Of a DNA stretch of 64,000 bases, positions 23,139 through 33,829 are shown piece by piece (within the stretch, counting starts at the first letter, position 1; each line of letters opens with the position of its first letter). Position numbers and translations under genes: made by a program. Origin of the DNA: Rhynchopus euleeides (lineage: Eukaryota > Euglenozoa > Diplonemea > Diplonemida > Diplonemidae); contig OY723237.1 in the NCBI GenBank assembly GCA_963210315.1, positions 3,472,001-3,536,000 of the forward strand, given 5' to 3'. The notes under the pieces were generated by a model that ran no database searches, was not told the DNA's origin, and saw only the letters and a list, made by a program, of their open reading frames with translations.

Positions 23139-24435
23139 GGGGACACAGGAGGCCCCAAACCCCCTTTCTGCACCACACCCTACGCGGCTGATTGTTGAGA
23201 GAGCTTCTGCGCATGGCAGTGCGCCAATCTCACCTCATCACAGGTCGAGGTGTGTGCGTTTCACCACAGCCTGAGTGCGTTTCACCACAACCTCTCCCCT
23301 CCCCATTACCCCGTGTTCAGTGACATGTGTCCATTTTTCAACTGACAACCATCCGCCTCACTCGAGGCGTGTCGTGTGTGTGTTGTCGTCCTGCTCGATT
23401 GGGGGGTCGCCTCGGCTGTCCCTCCACAGGGCTGTGTTGATGTGCGTTGCTCTTGTTGGCTGCGGGCCTTGATAATGTCCTTGTGCCTGCGGAAACTCAC
23501 TTTCCCCTCCCCGCAAAACCCCACAGCGGGTACATCCGTCGAAGAGGCAGCTCTGCAAGGGGCAAGGGTAACCGGTACGCCTCTGCGATCCCTCCGAGGT
23601 TTTGCAGAGCGGCCGCCTTCCCCTTCCTGTCTATCTGTGCTTGTCTCAGGCCGTCCAATCGGCCTTTTCCGATCCACTCCCCCCCTTTGTTCTTCTTTTG
23701 CAGCCCTCGTGTCGGGAAAGAAAGAAATGAACCACAAAGGAAAGCGGCTGAGAGTTTGTCAAGCGGCGCGAGGAAGTGCCGCCTTGACGCATTGCAGAGC
23801 CACAGGTCACCTCAGCACAGGCCGAGGTATGGGTGTGTGTGGTTCCACCGCAAACCTCTCCCGCCTTTTTTTTCCCACAACAGCCGTTACAGGGAACCTG
23901 CCAGTGTCAAAAAAGATAGTAGGCAGCGCTTGGGCAACAAATTCAACCACCTCACCAGGCTGCGGAGTTGCTTTTGTTTTGCCCAGATATGGCGCGCAAA
24001 CAACAGCCTTATCTTTTTTTTTAGTGTCATTTTATTCGAAGGCCGCAGACGCGAGGTCAGAACTGTCCGAAATAATCACGCCAAAGGTGTCCCACCCTCC
24101 CTCCACCCCACCCTCTCTCTTCTTTCTACTTCTAAGTCACTACCCCCTCCCTCCCACCCTCCCTTGTCAGGTCCCCACGTGCTGATCGCCGACTTGGCGC
24201 TCAGTCTAGTCCACAGGTCTGGTGTAGCTGCGCCGTGTCACTTGGGTTGCCGTTTTCCACCGCCAAAAGACAAAAATGCCTCTTCGGGATGTGATGTACG
24301 CCGCCTGCACTGCTCCGCCACAACACCCCCAGCACACACACCCCCTGCAGGAGGCGGCACACACCTGGCCCTGACAGCTCTCCCCCCCCCCCCCCCCCCC
24401 CCGGCCCCCTCCCTCCACCCCCTACCCCACTGCAC
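23139..24435. other. Intergenic
   Basis: No supported gene. A segment at about 23215-23330 (CACCTCATCACAGG followed by a pyrimidine run) recurs near 23800-23870 and 54300-54390, so it is a dispersed repeat. The 353-codon frame 23447-24508 and 269-codon frame 23376-24185 overlap in different phases and lack domains. A 22-base C tract precedes the next gene. Confidence 0.45.
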
Positions 24436-26019
24436 ATGCACGATGTGTCCCGCGACAATGTCTACGCAAGCGTCGAGCAGAGGCTGCAGGAGCTGCACGG
24501 GGCTGTGATGGAGAACGTCACCAACTCCGAGCCCCGCCACACCCGCGCCACCACCGGCACACACTCCTCCCTGCCGCACCGCACCGACACCCTGGGGCCT
24601 GGGGGCAGTCGGGGGCATTCCCATACCGAGACTGCCGTGTGGCATACGCGGAGCCGGTCGGAGGAGCAGCAGGCGGGGCTGGGGAGCAGCTACCGCAGCG
24701 GCAAAGTCTCCCCACCGCCGCCACCCCGCGCCGGCAGCACCGGCAGCAGCACCGCAGGCACCGCGCCGCAGCTGGGCGGCGCACCACTCCCCCCACACAG
24801 CGACGGGTGGCTCGGCGCACGGCAGTTCCCCACACCACACGCAGACCACCCCCACCACCTCCACCACCATGCCCTACTGCATCGCCCGGACGGATCTGCA
24901 GGGCATTCAGCAACGCCGCCCGGGCTTGACAGCACCCAGCCCAACCACCCCCGCCCCCAGGCGCTGTTCAGCTCTGGTGGTGCCCCACCGGGTCCCCCCC
25001 CCGGCAGCCGTGCCGGCGATGGGCGTTCCCCGGATGCCTGGCCTGACGAGATCCTGAGGCTGAAGGAGCGGCAGCTGAATCAGAACGCCGCCATCTGGAG
25101 GAGGCTGGATGAGATATGCGACCGCATGGCGCGCCTCGAGCAGCAGGGCGGTGGGGCCGCACCGCCACCACCACCACCACCACCACCGCCGCAGCCGCCA
25201 ACACCGCAACACCTCCCTGACATGCTTCAGGGGGTGATGCGCAGGCTGGAGGCTGTGGAGAGCGGGTTCTCCCGCATGCAGCAGCAGCAGCAGCAGCCAG
25301 GCGTTGGTGGCGGTGGGAGTGCCTCACCACCCGGGCTGGAGCTGGGCCAGCTGGGGGGGGTGCACCACCACCACCACCAGCAGCAGCAGCAGCAGCAGCA
25401 GTGCCGCTGCAGCTGCCACAGCGGAGCTGATGCGACACCGCCTTCCCACCAGCAGCGGGGTGCCGCAGCCGGGCACTCCCCCCCGCCCCTGCGGGGCGCC
25501 CCCAGCGGCATGTCCGACCTGTCGCCGCTGGGGGCGTCGCTGTCGCCCGCCGCAGCCTCGGGCGCCCCGGCGGCCTCCCCGACATACCAGCGGTGGCTTG
25601 CCGACATGGCGCCGGGGGTGGGTGTGGCGGCGGAGGTCGCACCAACACCACCTCCTCCCAGCGGCGGCAGCACCCCCGCAGGGGGTGTGGGGGTGGGGGT
25701 TGCTGCTGTGGGGAGCAGCAGCAGCGCTGTCGGCAGCGCTTCGGATGATGCTGCAGGGGAGTCGTTGCTCTTCGAGGTGCGTGCGCTGGTCTTCGAGGTG
25801 CGGCGTGCCGCCGGGGTGCGCGGGGAGGGGTTCATCGCGGAGGCGAAGGGGAAGCTTGCCCAGGTGGCGCAGCTGGTGCAGACAGCACACCTCCTCCCTG
25901 AGGAGTTCCGGGTGCACTCCTATGGCGCTGCACGGCAGCTCATTGGGGGGGTGCGTGAGATGCTCGCAGAGGGTGGTGGTGGGAGTGGTGGTCCGGAAAA
26001 AGAGGGTGACCGCACCTGA
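24436..26019 (+). CDS. Gln/Pro/His-rich protein with coiled-coil segments
   Basis: 527 residues, unrecognised. Residues 1-40 are helical and charged, then a long disordered Ser/Gly/Pro/His region runs to about 200. Residues about 203-237 (ILRLKERQLNQNAAIWRRLD and following) look like a coiled coil. A proline run sits near 241-253, and a second helix near 262-283 ends in a glutamine run. A His5-Gln9 tract lies near 309-324. The C-terminal 90 residues are helical and low in Pro (LLFEVRALVFEVRRAAGVRG and following), probably the folded domain. Acidic, glutamine-rich and coiled-coil content would suit a scaffold or transcription-related protein, but this is inference. The frame could begin in an upstream exon. 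The trinucleotide tracts may be unstable. Confidence 0.6.
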   Translation: MHDVSRDNVYASVEQRLQELHGAVMENVTNSEPRHTRATTGTHSSLPHRTDTLGPGGSRGHSHTETAVWHTRSRSEEQQAGLGSSYRSGKVSPPPPPRAGSTGSSTAGTAPQLGGAPLPPHSDGWLGARQFPTPHADHPHHLHHHALLHRPDGSAGHSATPPGLDSTQPNHPRPQALFSSGGAPPGPPPGSRAGDGRSPDAWPDEILRLKERQLNQNAAIWRRLDEICDRMARLEQQGGGAAPPPPPPPPPPQPPTPQHLPDMLQGVMRRLEAVESGFSRMQQQQQQPGVGGGGSASPPGLELGQLGGVHHHHHQQQQQQQQCRCSCHSGADATPPSHQQRGAAAGHSPPPLRGAPSGMSDLSPLGASLSPAAASGAPAASPTYQRWLADMAPGVGVAAEVAPTPPPPSGGSTPAGGVGVGVAAVGSSSSAVGSASDDAAGESLLFEVRALVFEVRRAAGVRGEGFIAEAKGKLAQVAQLVQTAHLLPEEFRVHSYGAARQLIGGVREMLAEGGGGSGGPEKEGDRT

Positions 26020-26524
26020 TTTGAAAATCCCACCGGGTGGCGCGGCCATTTATAGGAGGGGGGGGGGCGTGTAGGCTTGAGCCCCACATCTGTGGGGGCG
26101 GAGTTGATTGGGAGCAGTCGGTGTGGTTGAGTCAAAAATCCTCCACAGGGAAGTGGTGAGGCAATAGCATTGGGATGTGCCCTTTCGCTCTGTGGCAAAG
26201 CTGTGCTGCCACAAGCTGTTCTGCTACGGCGGCGCACAGCTCCGAGACAGCGATGGAGGAGCGGTATACCGTCCATGTGTTGTTGTCTGTGTGGGGGTTT
26301 AGATGGTGTTGTTTTCTTAGATAGTGTGTCTCTCCACACACGAGGAGGAAACCGTTTATGCTGGCGTCCCCGCCCCCACCCCACTCAGCCCCCTGCTACC
26401 GTGCGACAGTGCAGGTGCACACCCTTTGCTTGCCACGGCACCTTTCAGCCTGGCCGTCCTCCAGCACACCACCACCTCCTTGCGGCAGATCCATCTTGCG
26501 ACCCACTCCCAGCCCAGCATCACA
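26020..26524. other. Spacer between two genes
   Basis: No coding signal. The right part is C-rich and presumably holds the promoter and leader of the membrane protein. Nothing specific was recognised. Confidence 0.45.
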
Positions 26525-27019
26525 ATGACGATGGCGAAGGTTTCTGTGGCAGTCCTGCTGTTTGCGGTGGCATGCTTTGCGGCAGGTGACGAGGGCTTCT
26601 ACACGGAGCAGGAGCTGTCGCTGATGCTGAGCAACGACACGGACGTGCCGATGCCGCAGAACGTGACGGACGCACCCATGCCGGGTAACGACACGGACGC
26701 ACCGATCCCGCACGTGACAGACGTGCCCATGCCGCAGCACGTGACGGATGCCCCCAGCAACCACACGGGCAGCGACAGCAGCAGCGATGACAACGACGAC
26801 GACAGCTCCCCACTGCCGATCATCCTCGGCTGTGTGGGTGGCACCGCGGTGCTGGCCGGTGCCGCCTTCGCTGCGATGCGGTACCGCGCCAGGTTGCCTG
26901 AGCAGGAGAGCCTGCTCGGGGAGACCTCGATCAACCAGACGGTGAGCCAGGCGGGCCCCAGTTCGGAGCTGCGCCGTTCGGTGTACGACGAGCAGGGCCC
27001 CGAGATTGTCGCAGAGTAA
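26525..27019 (+). CDS. Type I membrane protein with acidic repeat stalk
   Basis: 164 residues. Residues 1-20 are a signal peptide (VSVAVLLFAVACFAAG). The extracellular part has about five imperfect repeats of a TDxPMPxx(N/H)V motif (TDVPMPQNV, TDAPMPGND, TDAPIPHV, TDVPMPQHV), sequons NDT, NVT and NHT, and a Ser/Asp acidic stretch. A membrane helix follows (LPIILGCVGGTAVLAGAAFA), then a basic stop-transfer RYRAR and a cytoplasmic tail of about 45 residues containing EQESLL, a possible dileucine sorting signal, and a Tyr near the end. The architecture is that of a mucin-like stalked surface or vacuolar protein. No binding domain is present and the partner is unknown. The second Met (three codons on) is an alternative start. 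Confidence 0.75.
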   Translation: MTMAKVSVAVLLFAVACFAAGDEGFYTEQELSLMLSNDTDVPMPQNVTDAPMPGNDTDAPIPHVTDVPMPQHVTDAPSNHTGSDSSSDDNDDDSSPLPIILGCVGGTAVLAGAAFAAMRYRARLPEQESLLGETSINQTVSQAGPSSELRRSVYDEQGPEIVAE

Positions 27020-28303
27020 GCATTGTGCACCCCCCCCCCTCGTATCCCCACCCATCGCAAAGTGGCTCCTCCATGCAAGAAGATGTATCTGCTTGCATGA
27101 GAGCCATAAAGGGTCGAGAGTTGTAGACTCTGGCCATACATCAGTGCCCTGTTCCAGGGCGAGAAGAGAAGAGAAAATATATACCCTTGAGGGAGTGGGG
27201 TCATCGGCACCGCCCAGCCGCAGACACACAAACAACAGTCTTGTGGCGGTACTGAGGCTCTTAGGCACACAGCCTCTGCGTGCCCAAGGGTAAATGGATA
27301 AGAGATCACGGTTCAGTTTCCCCTTCCGCACACCATCATCCCCACCCCGGTGTGTTTTGTGTTTAGCGCACCTTCATCATCAGCGGGTCAACTCCTTCTG
27401 TGTCAGTTCAATGGCCTGCCATATAGCTGTGGCTTGGGTTATTGTGAGCTCCCGACCTGATGGACACCCGAATAAATCGTAGCAACCGTGATCCCTTCAT
27501 TCCTTTTTTTGATGCGTTGTTTTTATGTCGTCAGGCGTGTTCTAGGGGGAACAGTATACATCCCACCCCGCAGCCAGAAGAACCCGAAACGGCGGCCGCG
27601 CTCAAGCAACTCATCTCACCGATGCGCTGCTTAGAGCACGGCTGAGAATCGTTCAAAGAAACCCCCCTCTGCTCGTGCAATGCGGGCGATTTTTCGCGGC
27701 AGTTTTCGCGACACGATTTGTCCTGCATTTGCCCAATCATCATCTATTCTTTCATCTTTTTTGAAGGGCATTCAGCCAGATATCTGAGTGACTGACCTGA
27801 GCCACACCCGGGGTCAGGACCTGGGCTAATCCCCAGGCCACACACGATCAAGACCGAGTTCGAGCCAACCAAGGATGATGAACTGCTGGGAAAGAACTTC
27901 ATGTCCTCTTGATACACCTCCACGTATCTGCAAGCACTCGCAACCCCCTGCACCTGTATTTATTGGCACAGGCTGGAATCGCGTCTGCTACACTTGCCAG
28001 AGCAGATGTGACAGATATACCTTGGTGTTGAAGGAAAGGGCTGCTGTTCCGGACTAGTGCAGTCTGACTCTGAGGACCCCACACGGGTTTAAGAATCGGG
28101 TTTTCCAGTCACCCCAACACACCCCCACCCATGTATGATCCTTACACCGGGGTTTTTCGGCCAAAATCCTGAAAATTTACTCCGGCTTTTTTTCCTTCTC
28201 CTTTTTTCCCCGTTCCCCCCCGTTTTTCCGCCTTTATTTGCATTTTTGAGCTCCGTGCGGATCGTGGTGGGGTCATTTTGTTTTCACAGCGCCCGTCACA
28301 GCC
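27020..28303. other. Intergenic
   Basis: No supported gene. The stretch has moderate complexity. Short frames of about 60-70 codons do not agree with each other and show no motif. Confidence 0.45.
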
Positions 28304-28770
28304 TATGTATGCATCCGAGGAAATCGCCGAACTTTGACGAAAACCTGGCGGTAGCGAAGAACCCCCCAGTCGCACAAGGACAAGCACAAGCCACAGGGGG
28401 GTCTGGGGGGCGGAGCCCCCCAGCCGCCGGAGGCCACGGTAGTGAACTTCCGAGCCGAACTCGGTGTGGATCGCTCCGACATCAGGTCGGAACCCAGTGC
28501 TGCGCGGGCAGAAGCAGTCAGACGAGTGTGTTGGTGCATTTCCTCCTCTGTATGTATAGGAGGAAGTCGCCGAACTTTGACGAAAACCTGGCGGTAGCGA
28601 AGAACCCCCCAGTCGCACAAGGACAAGCACAAGCCACAGGGGGGTCTGGGGGGCGGAGCCCCCCAGCCGCCGGAGGCCACGGTAGTGAACATCTGTACCT
28701 TCCAAGATGAACTCGGTGTGGATCACTATGACATCAGGTAGGAACCCAGTGCCGTGCGGGAGGCAGTCAC
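28304..28770. repeat. Tandem duplication of a ~243-bp unit with hairpin module
   Basis: Two units (about 28304-28548 and 28549-28770) share a sequence starting near CGCCGAACTTTGACG, then the C/G hairpin module (28403-28423 and 28646-28666), then a GAACTCGGTGTGGATC segment. The units have diverged by scattered substitutions, most in the right parts. These are two of the three hairpin copies not inside a recognised TIR element. Confidence 0.8.
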
Positions 28771-28991
28771 TGGAAGCCAGGTGGAGGCCGTGGTCTGTGG
28801 GGGCTGGCCCACCCAGCCCCCACTTCCCTCATTTTTGGTCCCATTTTTTTTCCTCCCGAAAATGGCTTTATTTGAATCGTTCGAATCCGTGGCTCACGCC
28901 ATGGTATTTCTTTTTCTCCAGAAATTTTATTGGTCCATGTTACTTGGCTCAGAACCAAAAGGGAAAAAAAAAGGAAATACCTACCCACCCC

Positions 28992-29348
28992 CTTGTAATT
29001 GTCCGCCCTATTTTGGCATTTTTGGCCGAAACGGACAATTACAAGGTCAGGCGGACAATTACAAGGGATTAGCCTGTACCACTGGCTGCAGCGTGCACAC
29101 AACACAACAGAGGCACATTCCATAGTGTTTGTGCGCTCTGGGTGGCCAGGGTTCTCGCTACTCACCCCTACCACCCCCCAGGGGGTGATAGGGGAGTAGC
29201 GAGGGGTGATCAAGAGACCCTTGTCACGCAGGCCAACCACTCGCACTGCAGGCCTTAGTACCCAGTATAACCCTTGTAATTGTCCGCCCCCCGAGGAGGC
29301 CCCGAGGCGGACAATTACAAGGGGTTTGGGGGGGCGGACAATTACAAG
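28992..29348. repeat. Six copies of a 16-mer in inverted arrangement
   Basis: CTTGTAATTGTCCGCC occurs forward at 28992 and 29273, and as its reverse complement at about 29030 (partial), 29050, 29306 and 29333. The forward/reverse pairs make hairpins of about 50 bp, and the outermost pair bounds a 357-bp block. This looks like nested small TIR elements. The intervening sequence has no coding signal. Confidence 0.75.
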
Positions 29349-29367
29349 GGGGGGGGTAGGTAGTTAT

Positions 29368-29510
29368 TAATTACACGACACTAAAGTAGCCATTTTTTTA
29401 CTCGAGTTTGGGATTTTTTTGCACGAGTCGCCGAAGGCGACGAGTGCAAAAAAGCCCATACGAGAGTACAAAAATGGCTACTGTGGAGTGTAATTCGTGA
29501 TTTTATCTTA
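29368..29510. repeat. Long imperfect palindrome (foldback MITE)
   Basis: The arms around a central hairpin (CGAGTCGCCGAAGGCGACG at about 29425-29445) continue outward through GTAGCCATTTTT and AATTACAC, giving a stem of about 65 bp. A foldback MITE is the simplest reading. Target duplication is not clear. Confidence 0.65.
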
Positions 29511-29783
29511 CAACACCACAATTTGAGTTACTCCGCCCGGGTCGAGAATACCCCCCAGTCGAAAAAAACAGTGAAAATCACTTTATAGGCAGTAGTGGTA
29601 ACTAGGTGCTATTTGGCCTGGATGGGGGGTAGTGGGTCCCAGGGTGTGCCTCTGAGTGGAAAATATGTTTCCTGCACCCTGTGAATAAGTTTCCTGCACC
29701 CTCTCAAAAAAAATCCCGGAGACGAATTTTTTTTACAGTCAAAAAAAGTGGGGGAGGAGTAGAAAAAAGTGGGGGTGTAGGAG

Positions 29784-30875
29784 ATTACTGGGGGGGGTCA
29801 AATTGTACTACCCCTTTAAATACAACTACCCCCTCAAATACAACTACCCCCTGGGTTTTTCAAAATAGATTGTTTTTCCAGTATATTAGTACTACCCCCC
29901 TTTTTGCCCGTTTTTTCCCCTTTCTAAGACTGTTGCCCCTGTAGTAGGGGCATGCCGCTGAGAAAAATCGGTTGCACCGAGCCTCCTGGCTGAGCTGGTA
30001 ATCAACGCCACGCTCTGAAGAGCAGCACTGCCAACCACTGCAGACCATCGGATACATAAGAACCCGTCCAACCCGTTTCTCCCACACAACTCTCCCGAAA
30101 TGTGACCCGTCATGACCTGGCGAACCTTGAAGCGATCGCAAGGAAGAGCTGCAGTACGCAGTAACCTGCATGGGGGCACTGGCTGTGGGGGAGGTTGTCT
30201 AGCGACAAACTGGCGTTAGCTAGTGAGTCCTCGTTTGGAGACACCAGTCAGGTGGGGAGTTTGGTTGGGGCGGCACACTCTGTTACACATTAACGCAGGT
30301 GTCCGAAGGCAAGCTCAGTGAGAACAGAAATCTCACGTAGAGCATAAGGGTAAAATCTTGCTCGATACATGATCTTCAGTACCGATCCTCGGTGTGAAAG
30401 CATGGCCTAACGATCTTTTGGTCTCGCTCGAGCCTCTGCAAGCAGGTCATCGACCTCAAGAGACGCCCCTTCCACACCGCCGAGCGAGGTGGGGCCCTCT
30501 CGAGCACGGCGCGCGACACGTGATTCGCCGCCGTGTTGAACACCAGTGACGCGGGTGTTTACTGGGTGTCGGTAGTGTACCGGCGAGGGGATCTGCATGT
30601 GTATGATCCCCTTGGATCCCATTGAACCTCTGGAGGGTCTTTGGCCCGGAAGCCAACCCATAAACAAGGTTGAAATTAGGCAACTCACAACTGAAATGAC
30701 CCCATCACAATCCGTACGGATTCCAAACATGCCGATAAACAGCGTTTTGGCGACCTGGGGGTCATAAAAGTGACTCATCGTCACCAATTACCATTTATCT
30801 ACATTTTCACGATTTAGGCAAGCGGTCCCGCCTATTAGTACTACCCGGTAGTACTATTTGACCCCCCCCAGTAAT
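29784..30875. mobile_element. TIR element, GGGGTCAAAT family, member 1
   Basis: The ends are ATTACTGGGGGGGGTCAAAT and its reverse complement, followed inward by GTACTACC on both sides. The flank AGGAG (possibly TAGGAG) is repeated at 29779-29783 and 30876-30880. A 126-codon minus-strand frame at 30407-30787 is the only candidate coding remnant and is unrecognised. Related ends occur at 33830-34592 and 37878-39025. Confidence 0.7.
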
Positions 30876-30989
30876 AGGAGTAACGAAAATTTTGGTGGAG
30901 TAAGATAAAAAAAATATTTTGGCCGAATCTCTTATACTTACTCCGATTTAGGATCAGACTTGCCCCCACCTCCCCCCGCTTTTTCTTTT

Positions 30990-31205
30990 TACTAGTTCGG
31001 CATAGCTAGCTGGGGAAACTTTCTGTGCCTTGAGCTGGATCGTGCGGCCCCACTCACACCACTTCATCAGACCGGGGAGTGGTGTACACAAAGAGTGGGG
31101 TCTGCGTTCCAACAAGACAACTTTCGGCAGTAATTGGTTTGTTGTCTCGTTTTTTGCTGTCACTTTACGATCCAGCAGGGGCACAGATAGTTTCTTTTTT
31201 GAATT
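30990..31205 (+). repeat. Dispersed ~200-bp repeat R1, copy 1
   Basis: A block beginning near TTCGGCATAGCTAGCTGGGG, through TGAGCTGGATCGTGCGGCCC, to a TTGGTTTGTTGTCTCGTTTT segment. Other copies lie at about 36085-36290 and 41835-42040, with diverged relatives at about 39150-39300 and 63170-63270. Copies share order but not exact length. No A and B boxes were identified, so a SINE is possible but unproven. Two of the copies lie upstream of P450 copies. Confidence 0.7.
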
Positions 31206-31784
31206 TTGGATCCCCCCCCCCCCCTCTCCCGCGACAACTGGCTTTGAGCCGAGGACACGCAAAACGCCCAAGTCTCAAGCCCCAGACTCTAAGCCTGGGG
31301 GCTCCCAAGCCAAGTCAACAGAGCCCACCACTCCCCACCCCCCCACCCGCACCACTGCACCCAGGCCTCTCCTGGAGGTCCAGTCCATGTCCCACGTCCA
31401 GGCACCCCCAGCGCCATGATTTTGAACAGTTTGTTGGGGTCTGGGTACCAACAAGCCAGTTATTAGCAGTGTGTTGCTCCCTCGGTGTGTTGGGCTGCGG
31501 GTGCCTTGTTCTGTGGTGTGTGCGGTGTTACCGCAACCGTCGGAAATATGGCATCCGGCCATGTGGCGTGCTGTGGCTGATGTGCGTTTGGTGTTTTCAA
31601 AACTTGTTTGGGGGCCGTGTTTTGCATCACACACAACCCTCACCGTCCCGACCAGGCTGACATTGCCTTTACACCCAAATTACTCAACATACACCTCTGT
31701 AGCCACCCCCCGCAAACACACCCTTCCCTTGCACCTGTATCTGGCAGCTGCTCACAACTTCCCACACAACCAACGCCGCAAGAG

Positions 31785-33296
31785 ATGGACACTGCTGCGA
31801 TAGTTGCGCTCTGCGTTGTGGGCGTGCTGCTCCTGGCTGCACTCCTGCTGCGTGCGGTGCGCGTGCAGGGTGTTGACGGGCAGAACGTGCTGCTGCACAG
31901 CAAGTCCCACCCTGTGTGGGGTGTCGTGGGGTACATGCATGCCAACCTCGTGAAGCAGAGCAGCAAGAGCTACGGCGAGCTGCTGCAGGAGGAGTTCGAG
32001 CTGAACGGGTTCCGCCCCTTCGCCCTCCCGCTCCCCGGGAAGGTTGTCATCCAGGTGGCCAGCCCTGCGGATGTGAAGCACGTTGTGCAGGGCAACTTCC
32101 GCAACTTCGAGAAGGGCAACGACCTGAAGGAGATCACCTCGCGCCTGCTGGGGCGTGGCATCTTCACGACAGACGGGCAGGAGTGGAAGGAGCACCGCAC
32201 CTGCATGGCACACCTCTTCACGCGCCGCACACTGCGGGGTCACGTCAGCGATGTGTTCGGGATGGCTTCCCAGGAGCTTGTGCAGTCGCTGAGCTCCGCT
32301 GCAGGGGAGGGGCAGCCGACAGACATGCAGGCTGTCTTCCTCGACGCCCTGTTCGACTCCACCAGCCGTGTGCTGCTGAGTGGTGGGTCGCACCTCAGTG
32401 ACACCGCCTCGCAGCGGAGCTACGCTGATGCGTTCGGCAACGCGCTGCAGCTTGCTTCCGACCGCTTCTTCTCCCCCATGTGGAAGCTGGACGAGCGCCT
32501 GCAGCTGTCGTCGGCAGAGCGTGCCCTGACACAGCACCTCAAGGTGGTGGACGCCTATCTGGATGAGCGTGTCAGCAGCTACCTGAATGCGGACGGTACG
32601 CCGAACGACGAGGCGCGGGATGGCACGCTTGCATCGGAGCTGGTCGACCACCTGGACCCCAAGATGGGCGACCCCCGTACCACACTGCGCAACATGTTCT
32701 TCGGGTTCTTCTTCGGAGGACGCGACACGACTGCTGCGGCGCTGACGTCGTGTGTCGAGTTCCTCTCGGCACACCCGGAGTGGCAGAGCCGCCTCCACGC
32801 CGAGGCGCTGGAGGTGTTCGGCGACGAACTGGACAGGCCGCTGACGATGGACGACATCGAAGGGTGCTCGCCCGTGGCTGAGGCGATCTACCTTGAGAGC
32901 GTGCGGTTGAAGCCCTCTGTGGTTGCGTTTGAGCGTGTTGCCCTGTCAGACTGCACCCTCCCCAGCGGCGTGGAGGTGAAGGCGGGACAGTGCGTCGGGT
33001 TCGCCCCACACAACGTGAACCGCAACCCTGCACAGTGGGGCGAGGATGCGTCAGAATTCCGCCCGGAGCGCTGGATGGGGGAGCAGCGCCCTGACGACTA
33101 CACCTTCGCCTCCTTCAGCGCAGGCCCACGCGCCTGCATCGGGAAGGGCATGTCGGTGCTGCAGGCCAAGATCATGCTGCTGACGCTTTACTCACGCCTC
33201 CAGTTCACCGTGGCCCCCAACCATGTCCCTGCCCACTCGCTGTGCCCCACGCTGCACCGTGCCAACGGCCTCCCTGCCTACATCCACACAGCCTAG
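31785..33296 (+). CDS. Cytochrome P450, intact copy (intronless)
   Basis: 503 residues, the normal length. The N-terminal hydrophobic helix (residues 5-23) anchors it in the ER membrane. The I-helix has GGRDTT (311-316), the K-helix ExxR is E371-R374, the PERW motif is at 427-430, and the haem loop FSAGPRACIG is at 444-453 with axial Cys451. These place it among CYP86/CYP4-like monooxygenases, which mostly hydroxylate fatty acids or other lipids with NADPH-P450 reductase; the exact substrate is unknown. There are no introns, unlike DAP3 and RCL1. Two further copies, one deleted and one interrupted, lie downstream in the same orientation. Confidence 0.95.
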   Translation: MDTAAIVALCVVGVLLLAALLLRAVRVQGVDGQNVLLHSKSHPVWGVVGYMHANLVKQSSKSYGELLQEEFELNGFRPFALPLPGKVVIQVASPADVKHVVQGNFRNFEKGNDLKEITSRLLGRGIFTTDGQEWKEHRTCMAHLFTRRTLRGHVSDVFGMASQELVQSLSSAAGEGQPTDMQAVFLDALFDSTSRVLLSGGSHLSDTASQRSYADAFGNALQLASDRFFSPMWKLDERLQLSSAERALTQHLKVVDAYLDERVSSYLNADGTPNDEARDGTLASELVDHLDPKMGDPRTTLRNMFFGFFFGGRDTTAAALTSCVEFLSAHPEWQSRLHAEALEVFGDELDRPLTMDDIEGCSPVAEAIYLESVRLKPSVVAFERVALSDCTLPSGVEVKAGQCVGFAPHNVNRNPAQWGEDASEFRPERWMGEQRPDDYTFASFSAGPRACIGKGMSVLQAKIMLLTLYSRLQFTVAPNHVPAHSLCPTLHRANGLPAYIHTA

Positions 33297-33829
33297 GCCT
33301 GCTGACTGCTGAGGCTCGAGATGCTCTGCTGTCACAGTACCCCTCGGGGTCCTCCATCTGCTGCTTCTTTCTTGTTTGTTGACTCTACATCTTGCATCCT
33401 GCTTCCTCCCTCACCACCACACACACACGCACAACACCCCCACCTCCCACCCCCCTCGGAATGTGTTTGTTCATTGCAGGGCGTCCGAGAAGCGAAATAC
33501 AGCGGCATGCCTTTCCCGCGTCTCTATTTGCACATTTCTATGATTTGACCACTTTGTGCACCCCCACCCCACCCCCCTCTCCACTACCCCCGCCCTATCG
33601 AATTATTTCAATTCTTGCAGGGTGGGGGGTGGTGAGGTTTTGTTCCCCCTGATTGCCTTCATATGCCTTGCATGCTTCTGTCCTGCATCTGAATGAACTG
33701 CATTTCCTTCCCCACATCCCCTGTCTTTTCTCTTGTGTGTCGCCTGGAGTGGCCTTTTCACACACACTGGCTCCTTTCTGCCCAGTCCCATCTCGGGCTG
33801 GGCAGCGTCGGAGGCCTTTTTTACACCTT
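33297..33829. other. 3' spacer of the P450 gene
   Basis: Pyrimidine-rich spacer with CA and C tracts. No gene is supported, and no clear polyadenylation hexamer was seen. Confidence 0.45.

Noticed and set aside
24436-26019. Viral or prokaryotic origin for the Gln/His/Pro-rich protein
   Set aside because: Composition and codon use match neighbouring nuclear genes, and low-complexity tracts are common in eukaryotic proteins.
28855-28900. TTCGAATCC segment as a tRNA T-loop
   Set aside because: No matching anticodon arm or acceptor stem could be drawn around it.
28992-29348. CRISPR-like array from six 16-mer copies
   Set aside because: Copies alternate in orientation with irregular spacing, which fits inverted-repeat elements in a eukaryotic genome.
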